The notes under the pieces were generated by a model. That model was not told the origin of the DNA. It did not search any database and worked only from the letters and a program-made list of their open reading frames with translations. A program made the position numbers and the translations under genes. A stretch of 64,000 nt of DNA from Betaproteobacteria bacterium HGW-Betaproteobacteria-7 (GTDB lineage: Bacteria; Pseudomonadota; Gammaproteobacteria; Burkholderiales; Rhodocyclaceae). The first letter of the stretch is position 1; every line of letters begins with the position of its first letter. The stretch covers positions 1 through 64,000 of the forward strand of contig PHCE01000019.1 of assembly GCA_002840765.1 (NCBI GenBank), read 5' to 3'. Below, in pieces: positions 1 to 8,854 of the stretch.

Positions 1-2
1 GC

Positions 3-1770
<1,768 letters not shown>

Positions 1771-1790
<20 letters not shown>

Positions 1791-2118
1791 GCGAGTCGAA
1801 GAGACGCTGAAGGCGGAAGTGTCGGCCCTGTTGATGCGCGGCGACATCAAGGATCCCCGGGTCGATACGTTCCTGTCGATCACGAGGGTCGAGGTCGCGC
1901 GCGACGGATCGCACGCCAAGCTATATGTATCCACGTTCAAGGAAAGCGGCGCCCTCGCCGAGGGCGTCGCCGGACTTAATAACGCGGCGGGATTCATCCA
2001 GTCCGGTATCTCGAAGCGCCTGAGGATTCGCCTGACTCCGCGGCTCGTCTTCGTGGCCGACACGGGAATCAAGGAAGGCTTCGAGCTAGGCGAGAAGATC
2101 AAAGGCCTTTTCCCGTGA
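1771..2118 (+). CDS. rbfA: Ribosome-binding factor A
   Basis: RbfA is a 30S maturation factor that binds the 16S rRNA 5' helix region. The 115-residue length and single KH-like domain fit, with IKDPRVDTFLSITRVEV and a C-terminal RLTPRLVFVADTGIKEG stretch. The start overlaps the end of infB by 20 bases. The stop overlaps the GTG start of truB (GTGA), so the three genes look translationally coupled in the common infB-rbfA-truB order. The sequence resembles spirochaetal RbfA and belongs with infB, not with the genes to its right. Confidence 0.92.
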
Positions 2119-2402
2119 TAGAAGCCTCCGCGGACACGCTCTCCGGGTTCGCCATTCTGGATAAGCCGGCCGGCATTACCTCCTATCGATTCCTCGGTTC
2201 CATGGGTCGGCGCCTTGGCGATCAGGTCAAGTCGGGTCATGCCGGTACGCTCGACTCCTTTGCTTCGGGCGTCCTAGTGTGCCTTTTCGGGCGATATACG
2301 AGGCTGTCGGACTATTTCATGGGAGCAGGGAAGGGCTACGAAGCCGATATACTCTTCGGCGAGGAGACCGACACCCTCGATCCCGAGGGCGCCGTCGTCG
2401 CG
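2115..2402 (+). pseudogene. truB: tRNA pseudouridine-55 synthase, N-terminal third only
   Basis: TruB makes pseudouridine 55 in tRNA. The GTG start overlaps the rbfA stop. The first 90 or so residues are normal TruB: DKPAGITSY, then the catalytic-Asp motif GHAGTLDSFASGVL (Asp about residue 47), the KGYEAD strand and FGEETDTLDPEG. After about residue 92 the frame stays open but TruB similarity ends and a TonB C-terminal domain takes over. A full TruB is about 300 residues, so two thirds are missing, including the rest of the catalytic domain and the PUA-like end. The break point cannot be fixed better than about 2390-2417. An assembly chimera is likelier than a natural truncation. Confidence 0.85.
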
Positions 2403-2708
2403 ACGGCCGATCTGCTGGCCGCCTACCGTCGCCGCCTCGGCGAACTACTCGCCGGTCAGCAGGACTATCCGCGCGTCGCTGCACTACGTGGCTGGGAGGG
2501 CGAAGTCCGGCTGCGTCTGCGGGTGGCCCGCAAGGGCAACCTGCTGGCGGTGGCACTCGACCACTCGAGTGGCTACGCCGTGCTCGATCAGCACGCCTTG
2601 GCCTTGCTCGCCGATCTGGGCAGCCTGCCGCCGCTGCCCGAGGGGCTGGAAGACAACGAAATCCAGGTCGTCGTGCCGATCACCTACAAGCTCAATAAAA
2701 CATCATGA
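2403..2708 (+). CDS. TonB C-terminal domain (energy transducer), N-terminus missing
   Basis: From about residue 100 of the joined frame the protein reads as a TonB C-terminal domain: LAAYRRRLGELLAGQQDYPR, then RGWEGEVRLRL, SSGYAVLDQ, LPPLPEGL and a final VPITYKL strand. TonB couples inner-membrane proton-motive force to outer-membrane receptors. The membrane anchor and Pro-rich spacer that should precede it are absent, replaced by TruB sequence. The stop overlaps the start of the TonB-dependent receptor at 2705 by four bases, so the true gene was the first partner of that receptor operon. Codon use from here on is high-GC betaproteobacterial. No start codon belonging to this gene is in the window. 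Confidence 0.8.
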   Translation, partial: TADLLAAYRRRLGELLAGQQDYPRVAALRGWEGEVRLRLRVARKGNLLAVALDHSSGYAVLDQHALALLADLGSLPPLPEGLEDNEIQVVVPITYKLNKTS

Positions 2709-5029
2709 ACAGACAAGCCATGAAGCCTTGCCCGCAATCGGCGCTGCTCGCGCTCGCGCTGAGCGCCGCCTGCGCCCCGGCCGTCGCCGCCGAGCGCGTG
2801 ATCGAGACCGCGCCCGTTGAAGTGGTCGGCAATTCGCCGCTGGCCGGCATCGGCATCCCGCGTTTGCAGGTGCCGGCCAATGTCCAGGCGGTCGGCCGGC
2901 GCCAGCTGGAGGACTCGGCGACGCTGAACCTGCCCGAGTTCATGGCCCGCCAGTTGCCCAGCGTCAACATCAACGAAGTGCAGGGCAATCCCTTCCAGCA
3001 GGACGTCAATTACCGCGGCTTCACCGCTTCGCCGCTGCTCGGCACGGCCCAGGGGCTGTCCGTCTATCTTGACGGCGTGCGCATCAACGAAGCATTCGGC
3101 GATACGGTCAACTGGGATTTGCTGCCGCAATCGTCGATAGTCGGCATGGAACTGATGCCCGGCTCCAATCCCATGTTTGGCCTGAACACCCTGGGTGGCG
3201 CGCTGGCGCTGCGCAGCAAGAACGGCTTCGATCATGTCGACAGCGCGCTCGAGCTGGCCGCCGGCAGCTTCGGCCGGCGCACGCTGGAGCTCGAACACGG
3301 CGGCCATGCCGGCGCGCTCGGCTGGTACGTCGCCGGCGAAGGCTTCGCCGAGGACGGCTGGCGCGATTACTCGAAGTCGGATGCCGGCCGCTTCTTCGCC
3401 AAGCTGTCGCACCGCAGCGCCGCCGGTGAGGCCGATCTCAGCCTGCTCCGGGCGCGCAGCAAGATGACCGGCAACGGCCTGCTGCCGCAGTCGATGTTCG
3501 CCGCCGACCACAAGCAGATCTTCACCCACCCGGACCAGACCCGGCACGACCTGACCCAGCTCGCCTTCGCCGGCCGCCTGTGGTTGGGCGACAGCCAGAG
3601 CCTGTCGGCCAGCGCCTACCACCGGCGCAACACGACGCGGACGCTGAACGGCGACGCCAACGACGATTTCGAGGACGGCCCCTTCGACGGCATCTCCAAC
3701 GAGGAATCCGGCGCCAACAACCGTACCCGCACCGAGCAGCGCGGCAGCGGCGCGGCGCTGCAGTGGAACCTCAGCACCGGTCGTCACCAGCTGACCGTCG
3801 GCGCCTCCTACGACAAGGCCCGGGTGCGCTTCCGCCAGACGCAGCAGATCGGCATCATCGACGCCACTCGCGGCGTCGGCGATCTGGAAGCCGAGGAACT
3901 GGAAAACGCCATCCGCGGCACCACCGACACTGCCAGCCTGTTCATTACCGACACCTTCGCCCTGACCCCGGACCTGCACTTGACCGCCGCCGCTCGCTAC
4001 AACCGCAGCCACGTCACCACCTTCGACATTCTCGACCGCGTCGCGCCCAATCTCGACGGCGACCACCATTACCGCAAGCTCAATCCAGCCCTAGGCCTGA
4101 CCTGGCAATTGACTCCGGCGGTCAACGCCTATGCCGGCTTCAGCCAAGGCAGCCGGGTGCCGACGCCGATCGAGCTGGGCTGTGCCGATCCGGCCAATCC
4201 CTGTACCTTGCCCAATGCCATGGCCGCCGACCCCTACCTCAAGCAGGTCGTCGCCCGCACCCTGGAAGCCGGCCTGCGTGGCCGTCTGGCCGGTGGCGTC
4301 GGCTGGAGTGCCGGGGTCTACCGCACCGTCTCGCACGACGACATCCTGTTCGTCGGCACCTCGACCAGTGCCGGCTACTTCACCAACTTCGGCAAGACCC
4401 AACGGCAAGGCATCGAACTTGGCCTCAATGGCCGCCACAGCAGTCTCGACTGGTTCGCCGGCTACAGCTACCTGCATGCCACCTTCCAGTCCGCCGCCTG
4501 CCTGCTGGCCGAGAACAACAGTTCGCGCGGTACCGCCGCCGCCTGCACGGCCAACGGCCAGGACGACGAAATCCTGGTCGGCAAGGGCAAGCGCCTGCCC
4601 GGCCTGCCGACGCACAGCCTGAAGCTTGGCGTGACCTGGCGGGCCGCCGACTGGCTGCGCCTGGGCGGCGACGTCCAGGCTTTCTCCGGCCAGTACGCCC
4701 GCGGCAACGAGAACAACGCTCATCGCGCCGGCACCGTCACCGATGCCTTCGGCAATGTGCGCACCTTTGACGGGCCAGGCAAGACCGCCGGCTACGCCAT
4801 CCTCAACCTCAATGCCGAAGCCCGGGTGGCCCGCGGCTGGCACGTTTTCGCCCGCATCAACAACGTCTTCGACAAGCGCTACGCGAGCGCTGCCGCCCTG
4901 GCCGAAAACCCGTTCAATGCCGGCGGCGCCTTCCAAGTCGACTCCGGCGACTGGCGCCGGGAAACCTTCGTCGCGCCGGGTGCTCCGCGCGCCGCCTGGC
5001 TCGGCCTGCGCTACAGCTTCGGCCAGTGA
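2705..5029 (+). CDS. TonB-dependent outer-membrane receptor
   Basis: This is a 774-residue outer-membrane active transporter of unknown substrate. It has a signal peptide (LLALALSAACAPAVAA), a TonB-box-like start (ETAPVEVVGNSP), a plug domain (about 50-170, with NVQAVGRRQLEDS, YLDGVRINEAFGD, GSNPMFGLNTLGGAL) and a 22-strand barrel ending RAAWLGLRYSFGQ. It overlaps the TonB fragment upstream and the histidine kinase downstream by four bases each. One transcript therefore probably carries transducer, receptor, sensor and regulator. That context suggests nutrient uptake controlled by its own two-component system, but the substrate cannot be read from the sequence. No ECF-type N-terminal signalling domain is seen. 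Confidence 0.9.
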   Translation: MNRQAMKPCPQSALLALALSAACAPAVAAERVIETAPVEVVGNSPLAGIGIPRLQVPANVQAVGRRQLEDSATLNLPEFMARQLPSVNINEVQGNPFQQDVNYRGFTASPLLGTAQGLSVYLDGVRINEAFGDTVNWDLLPQSSIVGMELMPGSNPMFGLNTLGGALALRSKNGFDHVDSALELAAGSFGRRTLELEHGGHAGALGWYVAGEGFAEDGWRDYSKSDAGRFFAKLSHRSAAGEADLSLLRARSKMTGNGLLPQSMFAADHKQIFTHPDQTRHDLTQLAFAGRLWLGDSQSLSASAYHRRNTTRTLNGDANDDFEDGPFDGISNEESGANNRTRTEQRGSGAALQWNLSTGRHQLTVGASYDKARVRFRQTQQIGIIDATRGVGDLEAEELENAIRGTTDTASLFITDTFALTPDLHLTAAARYNRSHVTTFDILDRVAPNLDGDHHYRKLNPALGLTWQLTPAVNAYAGFSQGSRVPTPIELGCADPANPCTLPNAMAADPYLKQVVARTLEAGLRGRLAGGVGWSAGVYRTVSHDDILFVGTSTSAGYFTNFGKTQRQGIELGLNGRHSSLDWFAGYSYLHATFQSAACLLAENNSSRGTAAACTANGQDDEILVGKGKRLPGLPTHSLKLGVTWRAADWLRLGGDVQAFSGQYARGNENNAHRAGTVTDAFGNVRTFDGPGKTAGYAILNLNAEARVARGWHVFARINNVFDKRYASAAALAENPFNAGGAFQVDSGDWRRETFVAPGAPRAAWLGLRYSFGQ

Positions 5030-6378
5030 GCATGCGGCGCCGCCTCAGCCTGTACTCCCGCATCGGCCTCGTCCTCACCGGACTGGCCGCCAGCCTGCTG
5101 CTGGTGCTCGCCGGCATCTGGCTGCATGGGGCGCGGCAGGGCATCCATGAGGAAGTCGAGGCGGCCAGTCGGGTCTCCGAACAGTGGCTGACGGTGCTCG
5201 CCAGCGAACTGCAGGCGGCGCCGGCCGAACGGTTGCTGGCGGTGGTCCGCCCGCTCGGCCGCATCCGCGCCAACGAACTGCAGGTCATCGCTGCCGACGG
5301 CAGCCTGCTCTACCGCTCGCCGCCGCCGACCTACAAGGCCGGGCGCAGCGTGCCGGCGTGGTTTGCCGGGCTGTTGCAGCCGCAGCTGACGCCCCGCCAA
5401 CTCCTGGTCGGCAACCTGCGCCTGGTGCTGCAGCCCGATGCCTCGCGCTCCGTGATCGACGCCTGGGACGACCTGCTCGCCCTGGCCGGCTGGGCGCTGG
5501 CCCTGCTCGGGCTGCTGTTCGTCGCCATCCGCCAGGCGCTGGCCCTGGCCTTGCGTCCGCTCGGCCTGGTCATGCAGGCCCTCGACCGGACCGGCCGCGG
5601 CCGCTTCGACACCCGCCTGCCGGTGTTCGCGACGGCGGAACTGGCGCGCCTGTCGAGTGCCTTCAACGGCATGTCCGACCGCCTGCAGGTGGCGGTCGAC
5701 GACAACGTCCGCCTGGAAACCGAGCATGAACTGGCGCACCGGATGCAGGCCCGGCTGGAAGACGAGCGCCGGCAGATCGCCCGCGAACTGCACGACGAAC
5801 TGGCCCAGGGCATCACCGCCGTGCGCGCCCTGGCCGGCGCCATCGTCCAGCGCACCGCCGACCAGCCGGCCCTGTTCAGCCCGGCGCAAAGCATCGTTGC
5901 GGTGACCGGCGAGATGCAGGATGGCGTCAAGGCCATCCTGCACCGTCTGCGGCCGCTGCCCGGGGCCGGCTTCGGCGGTGTCCTCGAGCAGCGGCTGGCC
6001 GCCTGGCGCCGGCAGCATCCGGATATCGCGCTGCAGGCGACCTTGCACCTTGGCGATGCGCCGCTGGCCGATGAACTGGCGCAGACCGCGCTGCGCATCA
6101 TCCAGGAAGGGCTGACCAATGTCGTCCGCCATGCCGGGGCCAGCCGTGTCGAGCTGTCGCTGACGCGGCACGCCGGCAAGCTGCAGGTCAGCCTGGCCGA
6201 CAACGGCCGCGGCTGCGACGGACGGCCCTCGGCCGCAGCCGGCTCCGGCTTCGGCCTGGCCGGCATGGCCGAACGCGTCGCCGATTGCGGCGGGACGCTG
6301 GCATTCACCAACCCGGGCGGCGGCTTCGGCCTGCTCGCCTGCCTGCCGGAACAGCCGACAACCGAGGAAATCTCATGA
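5026..6378 (+). CDS. Sensor histidine kinase, NarX/HisKA_3 type
   Basis: The product is an inner-membrane sensor kinase of about 450 residues. One N-terminal membrane segment (LVLTGLAASLLLVLAGIWL) and a second near residue 150 (ALAGWALALLGLLFVAIR) bracket a periplasmic sensing domain. A HAMP linker follows, then a HisKA_3 dimerisation helix with the phospho-acceptor His in RQIARELHDELAQG. The ATPase domain has an N-box (IIQEGLTNVVRHAGAS), LADNGRGCD and GFGLAGMAERV. The start is either GTG at 5026, overlapping the receptor stop, or ATG at 5032. It overlaps the response regulator at 6375 by ATGA. The periplasmic domain has no motif I recognise, so the signal is unknown. Confidence 0.92.
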   Translation: MSMRRRLSLYSRIGLVLTGLAASLLLVLAGIWLHGARQGIHEEVEAASRVSEQWLTVLASELQAAPAERLLAVVRPLGRIRANELQVIAADGSLLYRSPPPTYKAGRSVPAWFAGLLQPQLTPRQLLVGNLRLVLQPDASRSVIDAWDDLLALAGWALALLGLLFVAIRQALALALRPLGLVMQALDRTGRGRFDTRLPVFATAELARLSSAFNGMSDRLQVAVDDNVRLETEHELAHRMQARLEDERRQIARELHDELAQGITAVRALAGAIVQRTADQPALFSPAQSIVAVTGEMQDGVKAILHRLRPLPGAGFGGVLEQRLAAWRRQHPDIALQATLHLGDAPLADELAQTALRIIQEGLTNVVRHAGASRVELSLTRHAGKLQVSLADNGRGCDGRPSAAAGSGFGLAGMAERVADCGGTLAFTNPGGGFGLLACLPEQPTTEEIS

Positions 6379-7022
6379 ACCACAATCTGCAAGATGTCCG
6401 GGTCCTGCTGGCCGACGATCACGCCGTCGTCCGCCTCGGTTTCCGCCTGCTGCTCGAAGGGGCGGGGGCAGTCGTCGTCGGCGAGGCCGTCAGCGGCGAA
6501 AACGCCATCCGCCGCTATGCCGAAACAATGCCCGACCTCGTCGTGATGGACGTCTCGATGCCTGGCATCGGTGGCCTGGCGGCGCTCGAGCGGTTGCTCG
6601 TCTGGGAGCCGAAGGCCAGGGTGCTGATGCTCTCGGCGCACCACGACGACATCGTGCCGGTGCGTGCCCTGCGCCTCGGCGCCAGCGGCTACCTGTGCAA
6701 ACGTGCCGATCCGGCGGAGTTTCTGCGCGCCGTCGGCCAGGTGGCCGGCGGCCGCCGCTACCTCGACCCGGAACTGGCGCAAACCGTGGCTCTGGCCCAG
6801 CTGTCCGGCTCGGCCAACCCGCTCGAGACACTGACCGAGAAGGAATTGGCTGTGTTCCTCAAGCTGGCCGAGGGGCGTTCAGTCAACGACGTGGCCAGCG
6901 ACTTTTGCCTCAGCTCATCCACGGTCGGCACCCACCTCTATCACATCAAGCAGAAGCTCAATGTGCAGAACGCCGCCGAACTAACGCTGGTGGCTGTGCG
7001 CAATGGCCTGATCGAGGCCTGA
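6375..7022 (+). CDS. LuxR/NarL-family response regulator
   Basis: This 215-residue regulator is the likely partner of the kinase just upstream. The receiver domain has paired acidic residues in VLLADDHAVVR, the phospho-acceptor Asp in PDLVVMDVSMPG and the conserved Lys near GYLCKRADP. The C-terminal LuxR helix-turn-helix (about 145-210) reads LTEKELAVFLKLAEG, then SSSTVGTHLYHIKQKL. The ATG at 6375 overlaps the kinase stop and is preferred to an in-frame upstream start lying inside the kinase gene. It probably controls the receptor operon or related uptake genes; no binding site could be identified. Confidence 0.92.
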   Translation: MNHNLQDVRVLLADDHAVVRLGFRLLLEGAGAVVVGEAVSGENAIRRYAETMPDLVVMDVSMPGIGGLAALERLLVWEPKARVLMLSAHHDDIVPVRALRLGASGYLCKRADPAEFLRAVGQVAGGRRYLDPELAQTVALAQLSGSANPLETLTEKELAVFLKLAEGRSVNDVASDFCLSSSTVGTHLYHIKQKLNVQNAAELTLVAVRNGLIEA

Positions 7023-7964
7023 TTGGCGCCTGATCCGCTCTTTCCAGTCAGCCGCCCGCACTACGCCCGGCAGATGGCGGTCGGCGACGGCCATCTGGTC
7101 TATGTCGAAGAATGCGCCGCGACGCATGGCCTACCGGTGCTCTTCCTGCACGGCGGGCCGGGCAGCGGCTGCTCGCCGATGCAACGCCGGCTGTTCGATC
7201 CGCAGCGCTTCCATGCCGTTCTCTTCGACCAGCGCGGTTGTGGGCGCAGCCAGCCGCTCGGTCGCCTTGAGGCGAACACCACGGCGCACTTGGTCGGCGA
7301 CCTGGAATACCTGCGCGAAGCCCTCGGCATCGCCAGCTGGATCGTTTTCGGTGCTGCCTGGGGCAGCCTGTTGGCGCTGGCCTATGCCGAAACGCATCCG
7401 GAAAGCGTGCGCGGCCTGGTGCTGCGCGGCGTCTTCCTCGGCTCGGCGGCGGAGATCGGCGCCTATGTGCGGGGGCAGCACGGTGCCGTGCCGGCGGCCT
7501 GGCAGGCCTTTGCTGCCGCCATGCCGACCAGCGAGCACGATGACTTGTTGAGTGCCTACGCCCGGCGCATCCTCGCCGACGATCCGGCGATCGCGCGCGC
7601 CGCCGCCCGTGCCTGGCTGGACTATGCCAGGGCGTTGCATGGCGAACCGCCGCTGGCCACCGCGCCCGACGCCAGCCAGTTGGCGAGCGCCCGCATCCAA
7701 TTGCACTACCTGTCGCATCACTGCTTCCTGGCACCCGGCCAATTGCTGGCCGGACTCGACCGCCTGCGTCACATCTCGACCACCATTGTCCAGGGCATGA
7801 CCGATCCGCTCTGTCCACCGCATATCGCCAAGGACCTGCATCGCGCCTGGCCGGAAGCGACCTGGCTGCCGGTCGCCGGCAACGGCACCGATGCCGAATC
7901 GCCGGCGATTGCCCGGGCTTGCATCAAGGCCCTGGGCTGGGTGGCAGAAGGGGGGGCTGTCTAA
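7023..7964 (+). CDS. Proline iminopeptidase-like alpha/beta hydrolase lacking catalytic Ser and His
   Basis: The fold is clearly the prolyl aminopeptidase family (313 residues, S33-type). LHGGPGSGCSP forms the oxyanion loop, followed by VLFDQRGCGRS. However, the nucleophile elbow, GGSWG in active enzymes, reads G110-A-A-W-G here, with Ala where Ser should be. The acid-loop Asp (near 261 in MTDPLCPP) is kept, but the GH of the usual DAGHS-type motif is GT (residues 288-289). The gene begins with TTG immediately after the response regulator stop and probably shares its transcript. A hydrolytic role looks unlikely; a ligand-binding or regulatory role is inference. Start choice is uncertain. Confidence 0.82.
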   Translation: MAPDPLFPVSRPHYARQMAVGDGHLVYVEECAATHGLPVLFLHGGPGSGCSPMQRRLFDPQRFHAVLFDQRGCGRSQPLGRLEANTTAHLVGDLEYLREALGIASWIVFGAAWGSLLALAYAETHPESVRGLVLRGVFLGSAAEIGAYVRGQHGAVPAAWQAFAAAMPTSEHDDLLSAYARRILADDPAIARAAARAWLDYARALHGEPPLATAPDASQLASARIQLHYLSHHCFLAPGQLLAGLDRLRHISTTIVQGMTDPLCPPHIAKDLHRAWPEATWLPVAGNGTDAESPAIARACIKALGWVAEGGAV

Positions 7965-8015
7965 GCCGCAGGCGAAGCCGTCGGCGGGCGCGGGGACGGA
8001 CTTCGGGGGCGGGGA

Positions 8016-8558
8016 TCAGATCCGCGGGCGCTTCTTGCGTGCCGGGGCGACGGTTTCGGCTTCGAGTCGGGCGAGGCGCATGCCTTGGGCGGCGACCACT
8101 GCCATTACCTCGGCCTCGCTGGCGCCAGCGGCGACGGTGGCGGCACGCACGGCTGCCAGGCCGTCGGCATTGCGGTCGAAGTGGATCGAGCAGTCCTTGC
8201 GCGTGCCGCACATTACCGACTTGGCGAGCAGGGAGACGAAATCCATATCGAAGGGAACGTTCATCAGCGGGATGCTGATGTAGGCATCGGCGAGTTCTTC
8301 GGGACTGCCCCAAATCAGTTGGACGAGCTTGGGGAGTCGGCTGTCGATCCGGCTGGCAACTTCCGCTGCCCGGAGTTCCTGCCCCTGCGTCGGCGTCTTG
8401 GTGAGCAGACACTGCACGCTCAACTGCTCCGACGAATACCAGCAGGCCCAGCGCGGCGCATCGTCCGGGAACTGAGCGAAGTCGGCAAAACTGGTGTGGG
8501 AGAAAACGATGGCTGCAATCAGCAGCAAGGAACGAACGGCATGGCGAATGACGCGCAT
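8016..8558 (-). CDS. Exported protein of unknown function, under c-di-GMP riboswitch
   Basis: The product is about 180 residues and I do not recognise the family. It starts with a signal peptide (MRVIRHAVRSLLLIAAIVF, cleavage near SFA-DFAQ). The mature part has four or more cysteines (WACWYSSEQLSVQC and MCGTRKDC), suggesting disulphides in the periplasm or outside. It ends with an Ala-rich helix and a basic tail (RKKRPRI). The ATG at 8558 lies two bases beyond the aptamer's GGTTACC; the longer TTG start at 8573 would fall inside the aptamer and is rejected. Control by c-di-GMP suggests a role in the sessile/motile switch, for example adhesion or matrix. Confidence 0.7.
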   Translation of the reverse strand: MRVIRHAVRSLLLIAAIVFSHTSFADFAQFPDDAPRWACWYSSEQLSVQCLLTKTPTQGQELRAAEVASRIDSRLPKLVQLIWGSPEELADAYISIPLMNVPFDMDFVSLLAKSVMCGTRKDCSIHFDRNADGLAAVRAATVAAGASEAEVMAVVAAQGMRLARLEAETVAPARKKRPRI

Positions 8559-8559
8559 T

Positions 8560-8656
8560 GGTAACCCCGGCAATCCCGCTGTCGTGGGGAGCCGCCAATG
8601 GCGCTCCCGGTAGACCGGTGACTTTGCGACCCTGCCTTTCGGACAGGTGTGCCTTT
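8560..8656 (-). promoter_or_regulatory. Cyclic di-GMP-I (GEMM) riboswitch
   Basis: Read on the minus strand, this leader shows the GEMM-I hallmarks in order. First comes a hairpin CCTGTCC-GAAA-GGCAGG with a GNRA tetraloop. Next is the core TCGCAAAG followed by CACCGGTCTACC, then a second GC-rich hairpin (GGAGCGCC/GGCGGCTCC). It closes with GCCGGGGTTACC, directly before the ATG of the exported protein. The order matches the well-known Vibrio Vc2 aptamer. The GGGG inside the closing strand sits where a Shine-Dalgarno would be, so control is probably at translation. Identification is by eye; a covariance-model search (Rfam GEMM, RF01051) would settle it. Confidence 0.78.
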
Positions 8657-8854
8657 TTCGGAACTAGAGCGAGTCCGCCTACTTGCCGGTACTCATCCCC
8701 CCTTATGGTGTTCGGCTATGCCGAAACACTCTGGAGGCGATTTTTGCAACAAAGTTGATCAGCGTCAAACTTTATTTGTATTATTTCTGACGAACGCGCT
8801 TGACCGGGTGGTTTGATAGGTATGGGGTGTCCCGGGGTATGGGCTTTTCTGCCG
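8657..8854. other. Intergenic leader upstream of riboswitch, with FNR-like site
   Basis: This gap separates the riboswitch from the 3' end of the deiminase-like gene, both on the minus strand. TTGATCAGCGTCAA at 8755-8768 fits an FNR/CRP-type inverted repeat (TTGAT-N4-GTCAA). A near-perfect hairpin (GTGTTCGGC/GCCGAAACAC) lies at about 8708-8729. The promoter for the riboswitch transcript should lie here. No coding region is seen. Confidence 0.4.

Noticed and set aside
2115-2708. A novel TruB-TonB fusion protein
   Set aside because: Both halves are truncated at the join and belong to organisms with different codon use; a contig chimera explains it better.
2684-4069. Long minus-strand open frame of about 460 codons opposite the first receptor gene
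   Set aside because: Composition is Ala/Gly/Val/Gln-rich without motifs, a mirror of the high-GC codons of the real receptor gene on the plus strand. Similar frames opposite dmpC-E (54781-58194) and elsewhere are shadows too.
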